Part shown: in pieces, positions 19,374 to 25,000 of the stretch
Numbering within the stretch: position 1 is the stretch's first letter
Layout: every line of letters begins with the position of its first letter
Source of the DNA: Prorocentrum cordatum
Lineage: Eukaryota > Sar > Dinophyceae > Prorocentrales > Prorocentraceae
Length of the DNA: 25,000 nt
Direction of reading: 5' to 3'
NCBI GenBank assembly: GCA_963575745.1
Contig: CAUYUJ010000908.1
Span: 52,501 to 77,500, forward strand
Notes under the pieces: model-generated
What the model was told of the DNA's origin: nothing
The model's database searches: none
The model's input: the letters and a program-made list of their open reading frames with translations, nothing else
Translations under genes and position numbers: made by a program

Positions 19374-19387
19374 GTATGACGTCATAC
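19374..19387. promoter_or_regulatory. 14-bp perfect palindrome with TGACGTCA core
   Basis: GTATGACGTCATAC is its own reverse complement and contains the consensus bound by CREB/ATF-type bZIP proteins in other eukaryotes. There is no adjacent gene to regulate, so function is only a possibility. Confidence 0.25.
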
Positions 19388-19399
19388 GTTGGATGGGCG

Positions 19400-20230
19400 A
19401 TGGGGCAGAATGCTCGAGCGCGAAAGATACCCGCACTCTTACCAGGGCGGGGTGGCAAGGGGCGGGGGGAGCGACGCGCCACAGCCGACGGCGGTTGCAC
19501 ACATGCAGATGCGACGGCCCATGGAACATTACGGGGCGCTGTCTTCTCCGGGCAACCGCCGGCACCGAAGGCGCGCGCGTTCCAATCGGCAGAATGGCAG
19601 ACCGCGCATTGGTCGCTCTCGGGCTAGAGTAGCTCGATCGAAAGTGCGCCCACGAAGGCGCACAATCAAGCGTTTGGGGCTCGACGCGCAAAATGCGCCC
19701 TGGGCGTCCTGGGCGGGCGCCGCTCGCCCAAAACGCCCGGGGCCCCGAACGCCATGCGCGGTCGCCAGGGCTGCCCGCTGAAAAACCAACCCGGGGTCAC
19801 CCCACCTAGGCCCGGGCACGCGTCGGGGGGCGCAGTCACCGACCCGCGTCGATGGCACCCCCCGACACGCACTCGAGGTGACGTTTGGTCGAAATCGCTC
19901 ACGGGCACACTCGCGGCCCCCGAAAGCGCCCCCGAACGCCGCCGCAGCGGCCCCCAGGCGAGCGCGGGATTGCAACGACGCTCGCGCGGGCAGGCCCGGC
20001 ACCACCACTCCAATGCAGTTCCAAAGCCCGCGGACACCCCCGATGCCCTCAGACTCCCCCGACGCGCACCGCGCATGTCGCTGCAATCAAACAACCAGCC
20101 GTTCAGCGCGTCGCCGCGCCCTGACGCGCGGATGCTGAAACAACGCGCACGCGGCAGGCTGATCGAGCGCAGCGGCATGCGCCCAATCCAGCGGACGGCC
20201 CTTTTCACCCAGGCTGGCCCGGGGAAGGTA
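19400..20230. other. Unassigned GC-rich segment interrupting the large repeat
   Basis: About 0.8 kb with no similarity to the repeat blocks around it, lying between the start of block D of copy 2 and block D-like sequence before copy 3. Overlapping minus-strand ORFs (19529-20086 and 19666-20208) are Arg/Ala/Gly-rich without domains. It may be an insertion. I could not find clear terminal repeats or a target duplication. Confidence 0.5.
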
Positions 20231-20905
20231 TGCCCAGGACAAATGAAGAATCAGATGCGACTTGCAATGCGAAAATGTGGACCGATAAAGCCGGGGGGAT
20301 CCTTTTTGCATAGAAAGAAAAATAGCTGCGGCGCAATTGATTTCTGTTCGCAGTAAGTCGGGCGCCCCACTGTTCGCGCAAACATCCCACCCACCCACCG
20401 CAACTTAGTTTGCAAACCTCGTGCGGCGGCGACGGCGACGAGTGCTCGGCGCTGGCTGGCGCATCTCCGCGGCCGCGCCAGCCCGCGCATGCGCGCGCGA
20501 AGCGACCAGGTAGTTTGGCGCGACCGACGCGGCCGCGGCGGCGCTGACCGCTCGGCGCATCCCAGCGGGCACTCGAGTGCGAGTCGGCGACTTGGGCGGG
20601 CGCGGTACCACGGCAACGTCGACTATTGTAGACACGACGACGATGGCAGTAGCGATGTCGGCGGCATGTTGACAGCGACGACGACACGGCCAGCGACGGC
20701 GCCGATGCCACTCACGCCGACGACGATGACGGCGTCTTCGCGTCGGCGATGAAGGCTTTCGATGGAATTCGACATGCGTGCGCGGCAGACGCGCAGGAGT
20801 GGCTCGCATGGCATCATGTGACACGGACCGCGCCACCCAAGCACGCGCGCAAGGGCAAACAAACGATTTCGACATGCGCGCGCGAAGCCCGTTTGGTGGC
20901 ATTTG
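20230..20905. repeat. Large composite repeat, copy 3 (truncated)
   Basis: After a short block D-like stretch, block A (20350-20590) has CCACCCACCGCAACTTAGTTTG, TAGTTTGGCGCGACCGACGC and GCGAGTCGGCGACTTGGGCG. Block B (20590-20790) has an indel relative to the other copies near 20665 and ends in GACGGCGTCTTCGCGTCGG. Block C breaks off at about 20905 after GCGCGCGAAGCCCGTTTGGT. Confidence 0.78.
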
Positions 20906-21020
20906 TCACCAGATAAGCTTGCCCTATAGGAATTCTAACTCAGACCTTATCAATGGGGCGTTTGCCCCTCCCCCCCGCCCCGAATTCCTATGCCACCCCC
21001 CCGCCCCCGTCTAATTCTTA
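20906..21020. other. Junction sequence with C-rich runs
   Basis: Between truncated copy 3 and the hexanucleotide tract. AATTCTAACT, AATTCCTATGCC and AATTCTTATGGC recur, hinting that the hexanucleotide tract arose from this sequence. Confidence 0.45.
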
Positions 21021-21150
21021 TGGCTATGCATATGCCTACGCCTATGCCTCCCCTCTAACTCCTATGCCTACGCCTATGTCTACGCCTATGCGTATGCCAA
21101 TGCCTATGCACCACCTCGGAACACTCCTATGCATATGCATATGATTATGC
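21021..21150. repeat. (TATGCC)n hexanucleotide repeat
   Basis: Imperfect units TATGCC, TACGCC and TATGCA fill this stretch, with one interruption (ACCACCTCGGAACACTCC). Met/Pro-rich frames through it are artefacts. Confidence 0.9.
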
Positions 21151-21159
21151 TTATGTTTC

Positions 21160-21246
21160 CAATGGTTGCTTGCTTGCGTGCTTGCGCGCTTGCTTGCTTG
21201 CTTGATTGCTCGCTTGCTTGCTCGCTTGCATGTGCGCTTGCTTGCT
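21160..21246. repeat. (GCTT)n tetranucleotide repeat
   Basis: Units GCTT with scattered GCGT, GCGC and GATT variants, immediately downstream of the hexanucleotide tract. It occupies the gap where block C of the large repeat is interrupted. Confidence 0.92.
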
Positions 21247-21877
21247 GAGCTGCGGATCCCAAGCATGCTTGGCTCCTCTGGTTCCTTGATTTGAATCGTC
21301 TAATCCATTTGGAGTCAACGCTTGCTGAAATATGAAAATGTCATGGTTTTCTTAAGAATTCGCAGGAGGGCGCGCGCAGGCTTTCGTTGAAAAGCCGCGC
21401 TGCAGAACCGTATGATTCGCATGTTTCTGGACGCTCGATTTTGAAATTCCTCCGAAGGCGGAGGTTGTTGCAGGATTTCGGCACGCTCGCGCGACGACGC
21501 GCGCGCGTGCACTTCGTCTCATTCGTCGCAGAGGTATCGCGCGACGGCTGGCCTGGGGCGGCATGAACTCATAAGGGGAATGAACGAAGGGTCGCGATCA
21601 TATGGGTTTCCCAACAAAACGCGCCACGGATAACCCTGGGGGGTGACGGGGGTAGAATCTAATTCCTTTTCACAAATGCTCAACCTGAAATTGCCCACTC
21701 CACTGCTCGCACAAACATCCCACCCACCCACCCACCCGCAACTTGGTTTGCAAGCCCCGCGCGGAAGCGACTGCGATGCGTGCTCGGCGTTGGCTGGTGC
21801 ATCTCTACGGCCGCGCTAGCCCGCGCATGCTCGCGCGCGCAACGGCCAGGTAGTTTGGCGCGAGCGACGCGAGGGCG

Positions 21878-22294
21878 GTGGCGATGACCGCTCGGCACAT
21901 CCCAGCGGGCACTTCAGTGCGAGTCGGCGACTGGGGCGGGCGCGGTGCCATGGCACCGTCGACAACAGTAGCCCCGACGACCGACGACCATGCTGACAGC
22001 GACGACGGGGCAGCCAGTGACGGCGCCGATGCTTATCACGCCGACGACGATGACGGCGTCTTCGCGTCGGCGATGAAGGCGTTGGAAGGCATTCGAAAAG
22101 CGCGCGCGTCGGACGCGCGAGAGTGGTTCGCATGGTTTTATGCGACACGGATCGTGCCATCCCAGCACGCGCGCAAGGGCGTTCACACAATTTCCACATG
22201 CGCGCGCGAAGCCCGTTTGGAAGCATTATATGAAAAGTTTGGGAACTTTGGGTTTTCTACAGAATTCGCAAGTGCGCGCGCACGCTTTTGTTGA
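21878..22294 (+). CDS. Asp-rich ORF in repeat copy 4 (doubtful)
   Basis: This ORF is 138 codons and of unknown function. From about codon 38 it matches the Asp-rich ORF of copy 1 without indels (DGADAYHADDDDGVFASAMK, then ARASDAREWFAWFYATRIVP), while its first 37 codons are in a different frame from copy 1, so the ORF boundaries are not conserved. Evidence for coding is only the absence of stops and indels over about 75 codons. Confidence 0.15.
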   Translation: MAMTARHIPAGTSVRVGDWGGRGAMAPSTTVAPTTDDHADSDDGAASDGADAYHADDDDGVFASAMKALEGIRKARASDAREWFAWFYATRIVPSQHARKGVHTISTCAREARLEALYEKFGNFGFSTEFASARARFC

Positions 22295-22511
22295 AAACCC
22301 GAGTTGCGAGACCCTGTGTCTTACGTTTTTCGCACACTCAATTTTGAGATCCTTCCGAAACCGAAGGTTGTTGAAGGTATTCGGCATGCGCGCGCGACGA
22401 CGCGCGCGAGCGCACTGCGCCCCATCTGGTGCAAAGGGTTCTCGCGACGGCGCGCGCGCAAGGGTATTTCGACATGCGCGCGCGAAGCCCGTGTGGTAGC
22501 ATGTTATGATT

Positions 22512-22512
22512 C

Positions 22513-22546
<34 letters not shown>
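22512..22546. repeat. (TA)n microsatellite
   Basis: About 35 bases of alternating TA followed by a few CA units, inside block C of the fourth large repeat. Confidence 0.93.
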
Positions 22547-22554
<8 letters not shown>

Positions 22555-22952
22555 CTTTCTTCAGAATTCGCAAGAGCGAGCGCGCACGCTTTTGCTGAAA
22601 ATCCGCGTTGCGAAACCATGTGTTTTACATGTTTTGGACACTCAATTTTGATATCCTTCCGAAGCCGAAAGATTTGAAGGATTCTGGCATGCGCGCGCTA
22701 CGACGCGCGCGTGCGAACTGCCTCATTTCTCTGCAAAGGATTCTTGGAAACTTATGATGTGTGAAAAACGAGTGCGCGCGCATAGTATTTGTTACAAAGG
22801 ATGGCGGGGGGGGTCGACCTTGAATGCTATGAGTTCATTGGGAAAATGAACGAAGGGTCACGATCATATGAGAATGTCCAGTCAAAACGTGTAACGGATA
22901 ACCCTGGGGGGGTGATCGGGGTAGAATATCTTAGTGTTGTGAAAACAAAAAG

Positions 22953-23286
22953 GAGGGGCAACCATGCAACGGGGCAACTGGCCACCCAGCCACCCTACCA
23001 TCCGACACTTCCACTTCGCTTCTACAACAACGATTACGCATCCTTCAAAACGTGCTCTTGGACGCTCCGAAACAACCATTGAAAAGTCCGCAAGCTTTTG
23101 AATATCCTCTCATCGGGGCGGGGGTGCGCTGCGATGGCCTCAGTACGCGCGCGAGCGCCAGCATGTTGGGGCGTTTCGAATGTGACTCCCCCTCGTGAGG
23201 CCCCACAACCGAAATCGGTTCCCAACCGCGCGTCGGTATTTTTGGCGGCCCCCCGGCCCCGAGAAGAGCCCGAGGGAGGCCGAGAA
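22953..23286. other. No recognisable gene
   Basis: Unique-looking sequence between the end of the large repeat and the (TCC)n region. Short ORFs only, no motif recognised. Confidence 0.5.
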
Positions 23287-23562
23287 TAGCATGATAGACT
23301 TATTATCCACCACCACCATAAGTTGGAGGGGGAGGGGGTCATCCTCCTCCTATTATTCTTCCTCCTCCTCCTCCTCCTCCTCCTCCTCCTCCTCCTCCTC
23401 CTCCTCCTCCTCCTCCTCCTCCTCCTCCTCCTCCTCCTCCTCCTCCTCCTCCTCCTCCTCCTCCTCCTCCTCCTCCTCCTCCTCCTCCTCCTCCTCCTCC
23501 TCCTCTTCCCACTCCAATTCATGGTGGTGGTGGTGGTGGAAAATTTGCCCTATAGCATGAAG
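23287..23562. repeat. (TCC)n microsatellite between imperfect inverted arms
   Basis: A TCC run of about 145 bases (23360-23504) is flanked by inverted arms. The left arm at about 23288-23330 contains AGCATGATAGACTTATTA, CCACCACCACCATAA and TTGGAGGGGGA. The reverse complement of the right arm (23512-23562) contains CATGCTATAGGG, CCACCACCACCACCACCATG and ATTGGAGTGGGA in the same order. The arms could pair into a large hairpin with the repeat as loop. Poly-Ser, poly-Leu, poly-Glu and poly-Arg ORFs here are artefacts. Confidence 0.8.
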
Positions 23563-23865
23563 GAGAAGGGTCGTGGTGGAAACGCGCGGGGGCTTTCCCC
23601 AGGACCAGCTTCTCAACCCGGGTCGTGTTGTCGGCGGCCCCAGGCCCGCCGCGGAGGGCCCCCGAGAGCCCGAGAAACGGCATGGAGAAACCCGCAGGAC
23701 GCGTTCCTGCGCGACGACCTCCCCTCTCCATCGTCTTCTCGTAGTTCTCCGATCGAAGGCAAATGGTCGAAGCCCAAGCAGAGAACAGCGAGGGGGAGCG
23801 AGACGGGCAGCGGCAGCGCCATCAGCACAGACGCTGCTAAAATCCCCTTTGCTGATGCACCCTCC

Positions 23866-23940
23866 TCCTCCTCCTCCTCCTCCTCCTCCTCCTCCTCCTC
23901 CTCCTCGCCCTCCTCGCCCTCCTCGCCCTCCTCGCCCTCC
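23866..23940. repeat. (TCC)n followed by a 9-bp repeat
   Basis: A second TCC run of about 40 bases passes directly into four copies of the 9-mer TCGCCCTCC. The 9-mer is an obvious variant of three TCC triplets, so one grew from the other. Confidence 0.9.
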
Positions 23941-24059
23941 TGCCCCCCTGGCACGCAGGCAAAATCTGATGGTCGGGTCAGGGCTTCCTGCCCCCTGCGT
24001 ATCACTCCTCGTCCTCGCCCTCCTGTTCCCCCCTGGCACCGAGGCGAAGATCGGTCGGG
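23932..24059. repeat. 83-bp direct repeat, two copies
   Basis: TCGCCCTCCTGCCCCCCTGG with CACGCAGGCAAAATCTGATGG at 23932-23977 recurs as TCGCCCTCCTGTTCCCCCC with GGCACCGAGGCGAAGATCGG at 24015-24059. The start-to-start distance is 83 bases, so the reading frame is not kept. Confidence 0.7.
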
Positions 24060-24383
24060 CGGGGGGCCTGAAGGTGGGACGGGCCCCGCGGGGGTGGGGC
24101 TGGAGAAGTATCGCCCTTGACGGCACCCCCCGAGGGGACGAGAGCATTTGCCTCAAGCCAGGGTCGTTCCCCGGCCCCACCTTCGACGACCCCCCCCCCC
24201 CTCTCTCTGCGCACCCCCGACCGAGACGCGGAGCGCCCAGGGACACGAGGGTGCCCGCGCCCGCCGAAGGCCGGCGCGGGCGAGCGCCAGCCGCTACGCG
24301 CGGCTCCTCCACGACTGCGTCTTCCGGACGCCCGGCCCCTCGCGGCGGGCTCGCGCCGGCCCCCGCAAGCCCCGGCCGGGGGG
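24060..24383. other. No recognisable gene; very GC-rich
   Basis: C- and G-rich sequence with open frames on both strands and no recognisable domain. A C10 run lies at about 24190-24199. Confidence 0.5.
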
Positions 24384-24770
24384 GCCGATGATGGAGGAAA
24401 GGGAGGAGGGAGGGAAGAGGGAGGAGGGAGCAGGGGCAGCAGAGGGGGAGGGAGGAAGGGGAGAGAGAAGGGATGAGGAAGAGGAGGGGGGGGAGAGAGA
24501 GAGAGGAGGGAGGGAAGGGGCCCAGGGCAGCAGAGATGGGGAGGGAGGGGAGGGAGGGGGAGGGGAGGGGAGGGGGGGAGGAGGAGAAGGGGGGGGAGGG
24601 GGGGAGGGAGGAGCAAGCAGAAGCAGAGCAGGAGCGAGGAGGATGGAGGAGGAGCAAAAAGGAGGAGGAGGAGGAGGAGGAGGAGGAGGAAAGGAGCGGA
24701 CAGAAGAGGAGAGGAGGGGCAGGAGAAGGGGGATGGGGAGGACGGTGAAAGAGGACGGGCACGGGGACAA
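24384..24770. repeat. Polypurine (GGA/GGGA)n tract
   Basis: Nearly 390 bases are almost all A and G on the + strand, in GGA, GAG and GGGA units with many runs of three or more G. Such mirror-like purine DNA can form triplexes and G-quadruplexes. The Glu/Gly/Arg-rich and Pro/Ser/Leu-rich ORFs it creates are not genes. Confidence 0.93.
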
Positions 24771-24834
24771 GAGGTAAGACTGATCGGGAATAGCAGGACT
24801 TTGGAAGCTCACGCGCGCCGTGTCCCCGCAGGCC

Positions 24835-24842
24835 TGACGTCA
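24835..24842. promoter_or_regulatory. TGACGTCA palindrome
   Basis: The same core as the palindrome at 19374-19387. No gene start is recognisable next to it, so this is a sequence observation only. Confidence 0.15.
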
Positions 24843-24850
24843 GCAAGAGA

Positions 24851-24869
24851 GGGGGGGGGGGGGGGGGGG
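24851..24869. repeat. G19 homopolymer
   Basis: An uninterrupted run of 19 G. The sequence after it to the window end is GC-rich with no recognisable gene. Confidence 0.97.
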
Positions 24870-25000
24870 AAAGCGCCCCGAGAAAGAACCGGCTCTCGAA
24901 AGTGCAGCAGGCGAGCGAAATGTGGAGTCCGGCACAAGCGGCGAGGCGCGCGCGCCCGCGCCCGCTTGGGGCGAGGCGCGCGAGGCCAGTGCCTCACCAA

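Larger units (their letters stand above)
18205..19400. repeat. Large composite repeat, copy 2
   Basis: Block A (18222-18480) with CCACCCGCAACTGGGCTTGC and TAGTTTGGCGCCACCGACGC; block B (18480-18640) with GACGGCGCCCTCGCGTCGG; a C13 homopolymer at about 18706-18718 just after; block C (18750-19280) with two GCGC hairpins at 18962 and 19189; then a TA run and the start of block D (ATGGCGGGGGGGTCGATACC). The Asp-rich frame is more diverged here and ends early. Confidence 0.75.
21330..22952. repeat. Large composite repeat, end of copy 3 and copy 4
   Basis: Block C resumes at about 21350 (AAGAATTCGCAGGAGGGCGC), with a hairpin at 21481, then block D (21550-21680: ACGAAGGGTCGCGATCATATG, GGATAACCCTGGGG). 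Copy 4 follows: block A 21690-21935, block B to 22100, block C 22100-22790 with hairpins at 22384 and 22687 and a TA run, and block D 22790-22952 (ACGAAGGGTCACGATCATATG, GGATAACCCTGGGG). The two D blocks, about 1.27 kb apart, are very similar. Confidence 0.78.

Noticed and set aside
19529-20208. Two overlapping minus-strand ORFs of 180-185 codons
   Set aside because: Arg/Ala/Gly-rich sequence in very GC-rich DNA, where stop codons are rare; no motif recognised in either frame.
1-25000. Trans-spliced leader or CRISPR array
   Set aside because: I looked for the dinoflagellate spliced-leader core (TTTGGCTCAAG) and for direct repeats with unique, evenly sized spacers; neither was seen. The 41-bp units are contiguous and have no spacers.

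Overview
The window looks like nuclear DNA of a dinoflagellate, and a GC-rich species. Three things point there. First, there is a pentatricopeptide-repeat (PPR) array of the type very common in these genomes, with units built around ISYSSGISACTNGEQWQRAL. Second, there is a non-LTR (LINE-type) reverse transcriptase of a style familiar from dinoflagellate genomes. Third, the rest is long, GC-rich, almost gene-free sequence filled with microsatellites and layered repeats. Nothing resembles a prokaryotic operon, and I found no rRNA, tRNA, CRISPR array or trans-spliced-leader gene. The genus cannot be fixed from the sequence alone.

Layout. 1-2230: a short 138-bp direct repeat, then compound microsatellites, with one weak candidate secretory exon at 1259-1561 (-). 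2230-4800: a composite tandem repeat in two full copies plus the head of a third. Each copy carries an array of 41-bp units ending in an inverted (GTT)n...(CAA)n element, and copy sizes differ mainly because microsatellites have grown inside them. 5575-6262: imperfect trinucleotide repeats that create long false ORFs in several frames on both strands. 6306-6960: a 357-bp higher-order repeat with 48-bp subunits. 7380-7690: a possible LINE relic. 9365-9560: a (CGA)n tract. 10395-11139 (-): a PPR pseudogene. 11140-13701 (-): a LINE whose reverse transcriptase has all its visible catalytic motifs but is broken by two frameshifts and one stop. 13702-16260: nothing recognisable. 16264-16504: a cluster of five inverted repeats. 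17160-22952: four copies of a large unit, interrupted by GC-rich unknown DNA and by microsatellites. 23287-24869: (TCC)n between inverted arms, then polypurine and poly-G tracts.

How the parts relate. The only recognisable protein-coding material is the LINE and the PPR array. They lie in the same orientation and abut directly: the LINE stop codon overlaps the first ATG of the PPR reading frame as ATGA. Both look decayed, so this is probably a transposition or recombination scar rather than an active locus. Everything else is best read as repeat-driven sequence. Most long ORFs here come from three-base periodicity and high GC, not from selection.
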